DNA of 64,000 nt from Rhodothermales bacterium. Lineage in GTDB: Bacteria > Bacteroidota > Rhodothermia > Rhodothermales > UBA10348. The stretch lies in the NCBI GenBank assembly GCA_040221055.1, contig JAVJVN010000004.1, forward strand, positions 1 through 64,000, in the 5' to 3' direction. Below are positions 44,256 through 54,091 of the stretch, piece after piece; position 1 is the first letter of the stretch; every line of letters starts with the position of its first letter. Position numbers and translations under genes: made by a program. The notes under the pieces were generated by a model, which searched no databases, was not told the origin of the DNA, and saw only the letters and a program-made list of their open reading frames with translations.

Positions 44256-45776
44256 CTACCCCAACCCCCCGACCTCGGCCTCCACCGCCTGCTGCAGCGC
44301 GGAGGTCCGGACGAGTTCGACGCAGGGGCGCATGTCGTCCTGGAAGAGGTAGTCGGCTTCGCGGTGCGGGACGACGGTGCGGACGTAGCGGTGGGCGACT
44401 TCCACGCCGCGACCGGGGCGGAGCGGGGCCCGGTAGTCCAGGGCCTGGGCGGCGGTCAGGAGCTCGATGGCCAGGACGTGCTCCACGTTCTCCAGGACCT
44501 GCCAGAGCTTGAGCGCACCCACGCTGCCCATGGACACATGGTCTTCCTGGCCCAGACTCGTCGGAATGGAATCGACGCTGGCGGGATGGCACAGCACCTT
44601 GTTCTCCGATACCAGGGCGGCCGACGTGTACTGTGGAATCATGAAGCCGGAATTCAGGCCGGTTTCCCGCATGAGCAGCCGGGGCAGTCCATCGTGCCCC
44701 TCCAACAGGAGGTAGGTCCGGCGCTCGGAGATGGAGGCGAGCTCGGCGATCGCAATGGCGGCATAATCCAGGACGAGCGCCAGAGGTTGACCATGGAAAT
44801 TCCCTCCCGAGAGGACCGAGCCCCTTCCACCCTCTACGCCTTCGCCGCCCCCCGGAAACACCAACGGGTTGTCCGTCACCGAGTTGATTTCCGTCTCGAC
44901 GACGTTGACGGCGTGGCTGAGCGCATCGCGCGACGCGCCATGCACCTGCGGAATGCATCGCAGGGAATAGGGGTCCTGGACCTTGCCGCAATTCCGGTGC
45001 GATTCGAGGATCTCGCTTTCCTGCAGCAACAGCCTGACGTTCTTCGCCACGGTGACCTGTCCCGGATGGGGCCGGACGGCGTGGATGCGCGCATCGAAGG
45101 GGGTCGCGCTGCCCTGCAAGGCCTCCAGGCTCATGGCGCCCAGGATGTCGGCCGTGCGCACCAGACGCGTGGCGCGGTGCAGGATGAAGGCCGCATAGGC
45201 GGCCATGAACTGCGTTCCGTTGATGAGCGCAAGGCCGTCCTTGGCTTGCAGCGCAATGGGTTCCAGCCCCTCCTCCGCCAGCACTTCGGCGGCGGGCCGC
45301 TCGGTGCCGTCCGGCAGGGTGAAGGCGCCGTATCCGATGAGCGGCAACGCCATGTGCGCCAACGGCGCCAGATCTCCGGACGCCCCTACCGATCCACGCG
45401 TGGGCACGGCGGGCACCAGGTCCCGCTCGGCGAACAGCAACAGCCGATCGAACGTCGCGCGGCTCACGCCGGAGTATCCCTGGCCCAAGGCCACGATTTT
45501 CAGCTGCAGCATGAGGCGGGCAATTTCCCGCGGGACGGGCGCTCCCACGCCGACGGCGTGACTCAACAACAGATTCCGCTGCAGGTCGCCGAGTCGATCG
45601 TCGGGCACACGGGTGGAGGCCAACTTCCCGAAGCCTGTGTTGACGCCATAGGTCGGCTCCCCGCCGGCTACGACGTCTTCCAGGACACGGCGCGACGCAT
45701 CGACCCGCTCGGCATTCGCGCGAAGCGAAGCGAGCGCATCATCCAGATCAGAAAAGAGGGTGGCAATACGGATCAT
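44256..45776 (-). CDS. hutH: Histidine ammonia-lyase
   Basis: Protein of 506 aa. The MIO-forming triad is in [20 protein letters not shown] (Ala-Ser-Gly, about residue 143), with the family segments [34 protein letters not shown] and [20 protein letters not shown]. It removes ammonia from histidine to give urocanate, the first step of the Hut pathway, in the cytoplasm. Its start overlaps the hutU stop by 4 nt, so they form a coupled pair. Downstream, where hutI would be expected, lies the foreign helicase insert. Confidence 0.95.
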   Translation of the reverse strand: MIRIATLFSDLDDALASLRANAERVDASRRVLEDVVAGGEPTYGVNTGFGKLASTRVPDDRLGDLQRNLLLSHAVGVGAPVPREIARLMLQLKIVALGQGYSGVSRATFDRLLLFAERDLVPAVPTRGSVGASGDLAPLAHMALPLIGYGAFTLPDGTERPAAEVLAEEGLEPIALQAKDGLALINGTQFMAAYAAFILHRATRLVRTADILGAMSLEALQGSATPFDARIHAVRPHPGQVTVAKNVRLLLQESEILESHRNCGKVQDPYSLRCIPQVHGASRDALSHAVNVVETEINSVTDNPLVFPGGGEGVEGGRGSVLSGGNFHGQPLALVLDYAAIAIAELASISERRTYLLLEGHDGLPRLLMRETGLNSGFMIPQYTSAALVSENKVLCHPASVDSIPTSLGQEDHVSMGSVGALKLWQVLENVEHVLAIELLTAAQALDYRAPLRPGRGVEVAHRYVRTVVPHREADYLFQDDMRPCVELVRTSALQQAVEAEVGGLG

Positions 45777-47443
45777 GCCTGGTGACCGTTGACCATGGGC
45801 AGGTCCACGCCCCGCTCATTGGCGGTTTCGATGGCGGACGGGTAGCCCGCATCGGCGTGGCGCATGACGCCGGTGCCGGGGTCGGCCGTGAGCACGCGTT
45901 CCAGGCGCCGGTCGGCCATGTCCGTACCGTCGGCAACGCAGACCATGCCGGAGTGGATGGAGTACCCGATGCCGACGCCGCCGCCATGATGAAGCGACAC
46001 CCACGAGGCCCCGCAGGCGGTGTTCAGGAGCGCATTCAGCAGCGGCCAGTCCGCTATCGCATCCGAGCCGTCCCGCATGCCCTCGGTCTCCCGGTTGGGC
46101 GATGCGACGCTCCCGCTGTCCAGATGGTCGCGCCCGATGACAAGGGGGGCGGACACCCGACCGGTCTTGACGAGCCAGTTGAATTTGAGCCCCATTTCTG
46201 CCCGTTCCCCGTACTCGAGCCAGCAGATGCGTGCCGGCAATCCCTGGAACGCCACCTGCTCGCTGGCCTTGCGGATCCAGCGGGCCAGGGCTTCTTTCTG
46301 CGGGAACGTCTCGAGAACGGCCTTGTCGGTGACGGCGATATCGTTGGGGTCGCCGGAAAGAGCCGCCCATCGGAACGGTCCGGAACCCCGGCAGAAGAGC
46401 GGCCGGATGAACTCGGGCACGAAGCCCGGAATGTCGAACGCCTGTGTCATGCCGCGGTGGTCGGCCACCTGGCCGCGGAGGTTGTTGCCGTAGTCGAACG
46501 TGACCGCACCCGCCGCCTTCAGGTCCAGCATGGCCTGGATGTGCACCTGCATGCTGTTCAGGACCGCTTCGCGATACGTATCCGGGTTGTTTGCGCGAAA
46601 AATGGCGGCTTTCTCCACGTCATACCCGGACGGGATATAGCCCACATCCAGGTCGTGGGCGCTCGTTTGATCGGTCAGCACATCGGGGGTGATGCCGCGT
46701 TTCACGAGTTCAGGCAGCACCTCGGCGATGTTGCCCAGCAGTCCGACGGATACGGCTTCGCCCGATTCCCGGGCTTGAAGCACGCGCTCGATGGCGCGGT
46801 CCAGATCATCGATGCGCTCATCGCAATACCGATCATGAACGCGGCGGTCAATACGCGTCGGATCGATCTCGACGGTCAGGCAGGCCGCGCCGTTCATGGT
46901 GGCCGCGAGCGGTTGTGCGCCGCCCATACCGCCGAGCCCGGCCGTCACGACCAACCGGTTCTGGAGCGTCCCACCGAAATACTTGTTCGCGCATTCGGCG
47001 AACGTCTCGTACGTGCCCTGGAGGATGCCCTGCGTGCCGATGTAAATCCACGAACCTGCCGTCATCTGGCCGTACATGGTCAGGCCGAGCGCGTCCAACC
47101 GGCGGAATTCATCCATCGTGGCCCAGCGGGGGACGAGGTGCGCGTTCGCAATGAGCACGCGCGGCGCTTCTTCATGGGTACGGAACACGCCGACCGGCTT
47201 TCCGCTTTGCACGATCAGCGTTTCGTCGTTCTCCAGGCGTTGCAGCGTGGCCACAATCCGGTGGTAAGATTCCCAATTTCGGGCGGCCTTGCCTCCACCA
47301 CCGTAGACGATCAGTTTCTCCGGATGCTCGGCCACCGCCGGATCCAGGTTGTTCATGAGCATGCGCAGGGCGGCTTCCTGATGCCAGCCCTTGCAGGACA
47401 GGGTGGTGCCGCGCGGCGCGCGGATGGCAGTCGTTTGTGTCAT
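45773..47443 (-). CDS. hutU: Urocanate hydratase
   Basis: Protein of 556 aa from ATG 47443 ([12 protein letters not shown]); the longer open frame has no family match. NAD-dependent urocanase motifs: [60 protein letters not shown] (nucleotide loop), [40 protein letters not shown] with the conserved Cys, and [19 protein letters not shown]. It converts urocanate to imidazolonepropionate. It is the first gene of the hut unit, so the operon promoter should lie within 47444-47564, shared with a divergent secreted protein gene. Confidence 0.95.
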   Translation of the reverse strand: MTQTTAIRAPRGTTLSCKGWHQEAALRMLMNNLDPAVAEHPEKLIVYGGGGKAARNWESYHRIVATLQRLENDETLIVQSGKPVGVFRTHEEAPRVLIANAHLVPRWATMDEFRRLDALGLTMYGQMTAGSWIYIGTQGILQGTYETFAECANKYFGGTLQNRLVVTAGLGGMGGAQPLAATMNGAACLTVEIDPTRIDRRVHDRYCDERIDDLDRAIERVLQARESGEAVSVGLLGNIAEVLPELVKRGITPDVLTDQTSAHDLDVGYIPSGYDVEKAAIFRANNPDTYREAVLNSMQVHIQAMLDLKAAGAVTFDYGNNLRGQVADHRGMTQAFDIPGFVPEFIRPLFCRGSGPFRWAALSGDPNDIAVTDKAVLETFPQKEALARWIRKASEQVAFQGLPARICWLEYGERAEMGLKFNWLVKTGRVSAPLVIGRDHLDSGSVASPNRETEGMRDGSDAIADWPLLNALLNTACGASWVSLHHGGGVGIGYSIHSGMVCVADGTDMADRRLERVLTADPGTGVMRHADAGYPSAIETANERGVDLPMVNGHQA

Positions 47444-47564
47444 GCCGGAATATCGGAAACCGGACTCTTGAAAACATCTTGGGGGGCCGACGCCCGGGCC
47501 GGGGCTGAGGTCGGAGACGCGATTTTGACTTGATTGTCCGGGTATATCCGTGTACCCTTTCCGG

Positions 47565-48464
47565 ATGAAGTGTCTCAATATCCTTGTTTTGGCGGTTGCA
47601 TTGGCTTCGCCGGCCCTCGCTCAAGGCGTCCTTACGGTTACCACCGACAAAGAGGTCTACGCGCACGGCGAACCGATTGAGGTTCGCGTCCGAGTGGACA
47701 ATCCGACAAACGAAACGTTTTACCTGCAAGGCAGCAGTTCATGTCAGGGACAGTTTCGCCTTGATGACGTCGGTCCGTATACCCAAATGTGCACGACGGA
47801 TGCCATTGAGATCCAGTTCAATCCCGGATCTTGGCGGGAGTGGATATGGGAATTCGATCCAACGGTATATGGTTTGGCCGCCGTGGATGGCAAGGTCAAT
47901 GTGATCGGCTACTATCCGGGCACGGCGATGGTCGATACTCTCCAGATTGAGGCGCCCGCCTATGTCGGCGGACACGTTGCCGTCAAAGTATTGAGTCATG
48001 TCACGGCCGACGACCTTCAACCCGTTCTGGATTCCCTGAATGTGACGGTCCTCGAAAGCGAAGATCGGTCCAACGGCCGCTCGGAACGGTGGCACATTGA
48101 CGGCACGACCGTGTCGGCAGCGATAGACACGTACGCATCCGATTCCCGGTTCGGTTGGTTCGAGACGCCCATGCTGAATATCAGTTGGACCATGGTCGAT
48201 ACGGAACCCATGCCGGAGCGCCCGAATGCGTCGCCCAGTCTGTCTGTGTATCCCAATCCGTGTCGGGCGCAGTGCGAAATCGACTATTCCGGCAGTCCGG
48301 ATGGTCGGTATCGTCTGGACGTGTTCGATTCGCAGGGCCGCGCCGTCAGTACTCCGGACAACCCTGACGCCTTCGACGCTTCAGACCTCCCTGCCGGCGT
48401 GTATTTCGTTCGCGTAGTCACGCAGGAGGCATCTATTTCAAAGCCATTCACGGTCATTCGCTGA
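47565..48464 (+). CDS. Secreted protein with BsuPI-like domain and type IX sorting domain
   Basis: Protein of 299 aa from ATG 47565 with a signal peptide ([18 protein letters not shown]). Residues about 20-115 look like a BsuPI/proteinase-inhibitor-like beta domain ([20 protein letters not shown], then [13 protein letters not shown]). The middle is unassigned. The C-terminal 75 residues ([19 protein letters not shown], then [14 protein letters not shown], then [14 protein letters not shown]) are a type IX sorting domain, so it is probably surface-attached or released. It diverges from hutU and precedes a methyltransferase gene by 13 nt. Confidence 0.75.
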   Translation: MKCLNILVLAVALASPALAQGVLTVTTDKEVYAHGEPIEVRVRVDNPTNETFYLQGSSSCQGQFRLDDVGPYTQMCTTDAIEIQFNPGSWREWIWEFDPTVYGLAAVDGKVNVIGYYPGTAMVDTLQIEAPAYVGGHVAVKVLSHVTADDLQPVLDSLNVTVLESEDRSNGRSERWHIDGTTVSAAIDTYASDSRFGWFETPMLNISWTMVDTEPMPERPNASPSLSVYPNPCRAQCEIDYSGSPDGRYRLDVFDSQGRAVSTPDNPDAFDASDLPAGVYFVRVVTQEASISKPFTVIR

Positions 48465-48477
48465 CGTTGGAACCAAC

Positions 48478-49476
48478 ATGCTCGTTCGCATTGGGGACTT
48501 CCACAAGGTCTGGTACAAGATGCGACAGGGCTTGGGCTTTGACCACCGGCGTGTACTTGCCGGTCAACAGGAAAAAGTCTCGTCTGCGTGGTCCCACACG
48601 TCCTATCCAAGGAAGAACTGGGGCGCCTTGCCTCGTATTGCCGAGCACTGGAATGGGCTCATTGGCGACACTGTATCGGAGGATTTCCGGGATTTCATAG
48701 CGCGGACGCACCTTCCGCAAGGAAATGCGAAAGCGATCTCCATTGCCTGCGGCACGGGCACCAATGAATTGAAATGGGCCCGGACCGGTGCGTTTTCCAG
48801 TATCCATGCCTTCGACGTTTCCGAGCCCCGTATTGCCAAGGCGCGAGAAGTGGCAGCCACCGTTCGCCTGGACCACATAGTTGAGTTCTCCGTCGCATCG
48901 TTCGACGACCTGGCATCGTTCGGCACGGGCTTCGGCGTGGTCATCGCAGAGAACGCGTTGCATCATGCTGTCGATCTGGATCGTACCGTTGAAGCCTGTT
49001 CACGTGTCCTGCGCAACGACGGGTTTTTGATCCTCAAGGATTACGTAGGACCGGATCGATTCCAGTGGACCAATATCCAGGTCGCGCATGCCAATCGCAT
49101 CCTGAAAACCATTCCGCCTGCGTACCGGACCCGGTGGAACGTGCGAACGGTGAAAAACCGGATTTACCGGACCGGCACCCTGCTCAACCGACTGATCGAT
49201 CCATCGGAAGCCGCCGCGTCATCCCGGATTCCGGACGTGCTTTCCCGTTATTTCGAGCAAACGCTGCTGGTCCCACTCGGTGGCACCCTGCTGCAACCCG
49301 TGTTTGATGACATAGCCCACAACTTCCAGGAAACCGACGATACGGCCATGGAAATTGTGCAGGCATGCATTGCCAGGGAGCAACGCCTGATCGAAACCGG
49401 GACCATCCCGTCAGACTTCGTTTTTGCCATCTATCGGAAAACAGAGGCGTCGCAAACCCCTCCCGGTTGTCCATGA
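48478..49476 (+). CDS. Class I SAM-dependent methyltransferase
   Basis: Protein of 332 aa. The Rossmann motif I is AISIACGTGTNELKWARTGA near residue 86, followed by IHAFDVSEPRIAKAREVA (acidic residue for the ribose) and VVIAENALHHAVDLDRTVEA with LRNDGFLILKDYVG, as in class I methyltransferases of small molecules or lipids. The C-terminal 130 residues (IQVAHANRILKTIPPAYRT, then FEQTLLVPLGGTLLQPVFDD) have no named domain. The substrate cannot be inferred. It sits between two secreted protein genes in the same direction. Confidence 0.8.
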   Translation: MLVRIGDFHKVWYKMRQGLGFDHRRVLAGQQEKVSSAWSHTSYPRKNWGALPRIAEHWNGLIGDTVSEDFRDFIARTHLPQGNAKAISIACGTGTNELKWARTGAFSSIHAFDVSEPRIAKAREVAATVRLDHIVEFSVASFDDLASFGTGFGVVIAENALHHAVDLDRTVEACSRVLRNDGFLILKDYVGPDRFQWTNIQVAHANRILKTIPPAYRTRWNVRTVKNRIYRTGTLLNRLIDPSEAAASSRIPDVLSRYFEQTLLVPLGGTLLQPVFDDIAHNFQETDDTAMEIVQACIAREQRLIETGTIPSDFVFAIYRKTEASQTPPGCP

Positions 49477-49538
49477 TAAGTACAGTGCAAATCGGAATGC
49501 CCTGTCCGATTTCATCGACGAGAATCTGTATCGGGGTG

Positions 49539-49544
49539 TATAAT
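49539..49544 (+). promoter_or_regulatory. Candidate -10 box (TATAAT)
   Basis: TATAAT in an AT-rich stretch (gtgtataataaaatc), 40 nt upstream of the start of the small secreted protein gene. No clear -35 hexamer at the usual distance. Confidence 0.4.
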
Positions 49545-49584
49545 AAAATCAATCAACTGTTTGCGAACAACGCTTACTCCGGAC

Positions 49585-50028
49585 ATGCATATGACATTGT
49601 TTTCCCGCAAATCAGTATTGGCTCTGCTTTTAATGACAATCGCGCCTCATCTAGCTGTTGGCCAGCAACATTCTGGTGGTACTGACCTTTTTGAGGGTAC
49701 CGTCGTCAAAATGAATGAAGACAACGCAACTCCCATGGAAATAATCGAGTCTGACGATTGCGAATATCAAGTCTTCGATTGGCCAACGGATGGGAAAGAT
49801 CCATTCGGATACGACTCATCAACAAATTCGCATTCCGAATATTGGGTAGCCGATTGCTGGTGTATTTTCAATGGTTGGGATAATTACCAGCAGGCAATAT
49901 TGGACAAATCATCTTCGCCCTACGGGTACTACGCTACGATAGATGATCCGGGTGGAACCCCTGCCATGCTCACGAGACTCGGAAATTACTGGCCCTACAA
50001 AGCCATTACGTGCAAACGCAATTGCTGA
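49585..50028 (+). CDS. Small secreted Cys-containing protein of unknown function
   Basis: Protein of 147 aa from ATG 49585 (or 49591), with a signal peptide (SVLALLLMTIAPHLAVGQQ). The mature part has at least five Cys (DDCEY, ADCWCIF, TCKRNC) and many aromatic residues, consistent with an extracellular, disulfide-containing protein. No known domain is recognised. The local sequence is more AT-rich than the flanks. Its stop TGA shares an A with the start of the next gene (TGATG), so the two are translationally coupled. Confidence 0.6.
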   Translation: MHMTLFSRKSVLALLLMTIAPHLAVGQQHSGGTDLFEGTVVKMNEDNATPMEIIESDDCEYQVFDWPTDGKDPFGYDSSTNSHSEYWVADCWCIFNGWDNYQQAILDKSSSPYGYYATIDDPGGTPAMLTRLGNYWPYKAITCKRNC

Positions 50029-50909
50029 TGACCATTATTCAGTGCATGCGTGCCCTTGGATTGCTCGGTTTGATCGCCCTGTTGGCCACCCCCGTGAACG
50101 CACAAAGTCGCCTGGAAGTGGTGTACACGTTCTTGTACCAGGACTGCGCAAGCGAATACAATGCGCCGGACCGTCAACCGAGTCCGGTGGTCGCGAGCCA
50201 ATTCACCAGGACCGGTGTGGGATGCCACACGCTGAGCGGCCCAACGTGGCCGTCAGCGGTGGATGGTGCGTATGGGACCCGATCGTGGCCAACGACGACT
50301 GCTCCCGACCCGGATAAATACGTAAGTTTCACCCTTTCAGCCCCAGAGGGCACGGCAATCCGGACCACGCCTTCCGACTCCATGTCTTTCTGGATTTCTG
50401 GAGACGCGGCCCTGCACATCGTGACAGAACTCGACTCGCAAACCGAAATCTTTCTGTTTCAGCGGGTTCGCGGCACGGAACATGATTGGCACAGAATCAT
50501 CTTTGCGATGCCCGACATGGTACTTGGTTCATCCGTGACGATTCGATTCCATGCGTTCGAACCGACCGGACTGGTCGGCTTCGATTCGGTCCGGCTGACC
50601 TTCGATACCGCTGCAGCGGTCTCAACGGAGCCCGTGGCGCGTCCGGGCGTCGACGCATCGTGTGCCATTGAATCGCTCTATCCGAACCCGAGCAATGGGA
50701 CCGTCACGGCATCTTGGCGGAACAGCAGCCGTGGGCCTTCGACCCTGCGTGTCATCGACACGCTTGGCCGCGTCCGGTTGTCGACGGACACCCGTGGAAC
50801 GACGTCCGACCGCCTGGACGTGGACCATCTGCCGCCAGGAGTCTACATGGTCGACCTCTTGTGCTCAACCATGGCGACGCCGCCCGTCAAGCTGGTGGTT
50901 TCGGGCTGA
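50028..50909 (+). CDS. Secreted protein with type IX sorting domain
   Basis: Protein of 293 aa from ATG 50028 (MTIIQCMRALG) with a signal peptide ending near NAQ at residue 26. The central part (DPDKYVSFTLSAPEGTAIRT, then FLFQRVRGTEHDWHRIIFAM, then VTIRFHAFEPTGLVGFDSV) has the strand pattern of a jelly-roll or lectin-like domain. The last 75 residues (CAIESLYPNPSNGTVTASW, then TLRVIDTLGRVRLS, then GVYMVDLLCST) are a type IX sorting domain. Function unknown; likely partner of the small Cys-containing protein. Confidence 0.72.
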   Translation: MTIIQCMRALGLLGLIALLATPVNAQSRLEVVYTFLYQDCASEYNAPDRQPSPVVASQFTRTGVGCHTLSGPTWPSAVDGAYGTRSWPTTTAPDPDKYVSFTLSAPEGTAIRTTPSDSMSFWISGDAALHIVTELDSQTEIFLFQRVRGTEHDWHRIIFAMPDMVLGSSVTIRFHAFEPTGLVGFDSVRLTFDTAAAVSTEPVARPGVDASCAIESLYPNPSNGTVTASWRNSSRGPSTLRVIDTLGRVRLSTDTRGTTSDRLDVDHLPPGVYMVDLLCSTMATPPVKLVVSG

Positions 50910-50928
50910 GTGAACAGACCCTGCAGGC

Positions 50929-51567
50929 CTATTCAAACTGCTGCTTGAAGCGCTCGAACGCATCCTCCAGGTCGGCCAGGCGCTGCTTGATGTCGTGCAG
51001 TTCTTCCGTCAACGACGATGTCGGCCCCGCTGGATGCGCCGTGGCCTCGGCTTCCAACGCTTCCAGGTCGGGTTCGCCGCCCAGCAGGTGCAACAGCCGG
51101 GCCTCCTTCTTGCCGGGTTGCATGGGCAGCTGCACCAGCAGCGGCTCCTCCCGGTCGCGCAGCGCGCGGAGCACATCTGCCGCATCATCCAGGGAGTCGA
51201 ATTCAGCCATTCGTCCGGTGCGGCCCTTCACTTCGCCGATGGTCTGGGGACCGCGGAGCAGAAGTACCGCCAGCGCCGCACGCTCCCGCTCGGACAACCC
51301 CATGGATTCGGCAAGGGTGTGACGGAATTTCTCGGCGCGCGATCCGGCGCCGGTCACATGCCCGATCAGGCGCCGCTTCTCCAGCTCCTCGATGGCGTAT
51401 CGCACCTCCGACTCGTGGTACGCCACGACCGGATCCCGGTTGGATTTCTGGTTGCAGGCGTTGGTCAGGCTGTTCAGCGTCAGCGGGTAGTATTCCGGCG
51501 TCGACAACTCCTTTTCGACAAGGACGCCAAGGACGCGGACGGCTTCCGGAGAGAGAGGTTCAAACAT
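50929..51567 (-). CDS. YceH family protein (DUF480)
   Basis: Protein of 212 aa. The YceH/DUF480 signature is clear: LSPEAVRVLGVLVEKELSTP, then YYPLTLNSLTNACNQKSNRD, then RYAIEELEKRRLIGHVTGAG and ALAVLLLRGPQTIGEVKGRT. Two winged-helix-like repeats precede a C-terminal coiled coil (EELHDIKQRLADLEDAFERF). The molecular role is not established. It lies 10 nt downstream of the DUF4143 ATPase gene in the same direction. Confidence 0.92.
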   Translation of the reverse strand: MFEPLSPEAVRVLGVLVEKELSTPEYYPLTLNSLTNACNQKSNRDPVVAYHESEVRYAIEELEKRRLIGHVTGAGSRAEKFRHTLAESMGLSERERAALAVLLLRGPQTIGEVKGRTGRMAEFDSLDDAADVLRALRDREEPLLVQLPMQPGKKEARLLHLLGGEPDLEALEAEATAHPAGPTSSLTEELHDIKQRLADLEDAFERFKQQFE

Positions 51568-51577
51568 GGTAATCGGG

Positions 51578-52852
51578 TCAAGGTCCGAGAAGGGCGGCCG
51601 GGACGACGGCTATGCCGTCCTTGCGACGATACGCCTGGGGCCCGGTGGTAATGATCATGGCATCCAACATATCGGCCCCGGCTTTCTCCTTCAACCAGTG
51701 CAAATGCGCGGCATCGGAGTCTTCGGGGGTCGACGACAATTTTACTTCGGCGGCAACGAATCGCCCATCCGGGCGCGCAATGATCAAATCTACTTCATGG
51801 CGCTCCCCCATGGTTCGCATATGATACACGTTGGCCTCACACGCCTGGGCATACACTTTCACGGATTGCGTTACCAGGCTTTCGAACAGATGGCCGAGCA
51901 GCGTGCCGTCACGCGGGACGGGCGGGCCAGCCTCCTCGCCTTCGAGCAATGCTTTCCGGCTCAAACCGAGGAGGGATACGGCCAATGCCGGATCCACCAG
52001 TTGGTGCTTGGGCGGCCGGGTCAGGCGCCCCAGATAATTCCGTGACGGTATCCAAGCGGGTACCTCGTCCAGAATGAACAACCGCTCCAGCGTATCCCGA
52101 TACGGAATGACCGTTGATTTGGCCGGCTTGTCTGCCGTTCCTGCCGTCGCCGCATCCCGGATGGTCTCATACGAGGCGGTCGTGGACGTCGCCGCGGCGT
52201 AGGCTGCCATCCATCGCCGCAACAGGTCGGGCTTGCGTACGACCACACCCAGTTCGTCGAAATCCTGATCCACAATCCGTTCCAGATATCCCGCGATCTG
52301 CTGCCTGTGGGACCGCCCCGTCAACTCCCGTATCCCCGGAAAACCGCTCTCCACAATGAAGTCGACGTAGGATTCCAGCGTCAGGTCCGACGTACCCGAG
52401 ACGGGCCCCGGCTTTCCGCTGTCCAGCATGTTCGCGAGGCTGACCGAGGCCGACAATCCTGTTCGCTCTGCAATCGAGAGCGGCCGCATCCGGACACGAA
52501 CGATCCTTCCAGCACCGGAGTGCCGTGGTACGGTCGGACCGGCTGATCCCGTCAGAATGAATTGGCCTGGCGATCGATCCTCATCCACGGCGCGGCGTAC
52601 TACGTCCCAGACTTCCGGTACATACTGCCATTCATCAATCAGTACCGGTCGCTCTTTCCGACTGATTTGTCGGGGATCGGCCGCGATGATGGCCCGCTGC
52701 GTGCTGTCGTCCAGGGAAATGACGGTCGCTGCACGTCGTTGAGCGGTTACGGTCTTCCCGACCGCCTTGGGACCGTCCAATGACAGGGCTGCGACCCCTC
52801 CCAGCAGGTCGTCCAATTCTCCATCGACTATGCGCTTGTAATACTCCGCCAT
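51578..52852 (-). CDS. AAA ATPase with DUF4143 domain
   Basis: Protein of 424 aa from ATG 52852 (MAEYYKRIVDGELDD). The ATPase part carries ALSLDGPKAVGKTVTAQRRA (Walker A) and ERPVLIDEWQYVPEVWDVVR (Walker B), then GQFILTGSAGPTVPRHSGAG. The C-terminal DUF4143 part has HLFESLVTQSVKVYAQACEA and HEVDLIIARPDGRFVAAEVK, the D...E..K layout of restriction-like folds. Such proteins are widespread, often mobile, and poorly characterised. The frame extends 14 codons upstream to an ATG inside the fourth repeat of the 23-nt array; that start is probably an accident of the repeat. Confidence 0.87.
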   Translation of the reverse strand: MAEYYKRIVDGELDDLLGGVAALSLDGPKAVGKTVTAQRRAATVISLDDSTQRAIIAADPRQISRKERPVLIDEWQYVPEVWDVVRRAVDEDRSPGQFILTGSAGPTVPRHSGAGRIVRVRMRPLSIAERTGLSASVSLANMLDSGKPGPVSGTSDLTLESYVDFIVESGFPGIRELTGRSHRQQIAGYLERIVDQDFDELGVVVRKPDLLRRWMAAYAAATSTTASYETIRDAATAGTADKPAKSTVIPYRDTLERLFILDEVPAWIPSRNYLGRLTRPPKHQLVDPALAVSLLGLSRKALLEGEEAGPPVPRDGTLLGHLFESLVTQSVKVYAQACEANVYHMRTMGERHEVDLIIARPDGRFVAAEVKLSSTPEDSDAAHLHWLKEKAGADMLDAMIITTGPQAYRRKDGIAVVPAALLGP

Positions 52853-52879
52853 GGCACTTTCGTCATTGATACGGGAATA

Positions 52880-52967
52880 TACGCTACCGTTCATCCACTT
52901 CCTACGCTACCGTTCATCCACCTTTTACGCTACCGTTCATCCACCTCCTACGCTACCGTTCATCCAC
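52880..52967. repeat. 23-nt-period motif array (4 copies)
   Basis: The 19-nt core tacgctaccgttcatccac occurs without change at 52880, 52903, 52926 and 52949, exactly 23 nt apart, with 4-nt variable spacers (ttcc, cttt, ctcc). The array lies between the starts of the divergent DUF4143 gene and the broken glycosidase gene. On the minus strand each copy contains ATG. Confidence 0.92.
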
Positions 52968-53007
52968 TCGATTTGATTTCGAAACCGCCATTCCGCACAT
53001 TCTGGAG

Positions 53008-54090
53008 ATGATTCACTCCGCAAAGGCTTTCCGCGCACAGGCGGTATGCAGACTGGCGCTCGCCGCCCTGCTCCTGCTCGGGGCCGGGTGTGACACGTCG
53101 GATCCGGGCGACGGCGGCCCGGTCGGCACACCGGGCACCCCGACCATCTTCGAGAACATCGAGCGGGGCTATGCGCTCTCACCACGGGGCTTTCCGGAGG
53201 ATTTCAGCCAGATTGAAGCCTTTTTCGATGAGGTGCAGGCGCTGGGTCGGGCTTCCGTCCAGGCGAACACGTTGTGGCGGGACGATGCGACAGGCGGTGC
53301 CATCCCTGCCGTTGCCCAGGTGGCTGCGGCACAGGATGCGCTCCGGGATGTTCAACTGGTGATCGTCTTCGGCTGGAATGAAGAGGATGATTGGAGCAAT
53401 CCGGAAACCGTCCAGACGTTTGCCCGGATGGCGGCATCGTACGCGGCGGCCCACAAACCCGACTACCTGTTCTTGGGCAACGAAACGGATTTCGACGCCG
53501 AAGCGGATTTCGAAAACTACCTGCTGTGGGCCGCCGCGTACCGGACCATCCGCCAGGAAATCAAGCTCCGGAATCCCGCCACGCTCGTGGGCACGGTTTT
53601 CAACGTGGAACACCTCATGGGGACCGGCCGGTTTTCGGGCTGGACATCGCCGGTCCCGGAGGCCTGGACGGCCCACCACGCCGGCACCATCGATGTGGTC
53701 GGCCTGACGGTCTATCCGTTCCTCGGGACGGCGACCGTCGCCGACGTGCCGGACACCTAGCTGACGCCGCTGTTCGATCTCGTGGGCGACAAGCCGATTG
53801 TGGTCACCGAAACGGGGTGGCCCGCCGATTCATTCAACGGAACGAGCGAGGGGCCCGTGCCGTGGACACCGGGAGAAGAAGCTCAGGTGCAGTTCACCAC
53901 GAAGCTCAAGACGATGCTGGCCGGGCGGGATGTCCGTGTGGTCAACTGGCTGTTCCTGTATCCGCTGACCTCAGGAGCCGCTCCTGATGTCATCCGGACC
54001 TTCGGCAGCATAAGCGCCTATGGGCGGGACTTCAGCCCCCGTCCGCTCTACGATGCCTGGCAGGCATTCAACGTGGACCGGGAGCGCTGA
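53008..54090 (+). pseudogene. Clan GH-A glycosidase lipoprotein interrupted by an in-frame TAG
   Basis: One frame of 361 codons is interrupted by a single TAG at 53758-53760. The first part (250 aa) has a lipoprotein signal (LALAALLLLGAGCDTSD) and the acid/base segment YLFLGNETDFDAEADFENY, near residue 158. After the stop the frame continues with LTPLFDLVGDKPIVVTETGW, where the Glu is the expected nucleophile, and ends WLFLYPLTSGA then LYDAWQAFNVDRER. The motifs resemble galactanase or GH17/GH53-type enzymes of clan GH-A. Truncation would remove the nucleophile. A point change of a Tyr codon to TAG is the simplest explanation; sequencing error is possible. Confidence 0.75.
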
Positions 54091-54091
54091 T

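Noticed and set aside
45782-47533. 583-codon plus-strand open frame
   Set aside because: Antisense shadow of hutU.
52853-52894. Start of the DUF4143 ATPase at the ATG in the repeat array
   Set aside because: The extra residues (MNGSVYSRINDESA) are encoded partly by the repeat; the family-like start is MAEYYKR at 52852.
53758-53760. TAG as a recoded amino acid codon
   Set aside because: No sign of recoding elements or suppressor tRNA is visible; an inactivating point mutation or sequencing error is simpler.
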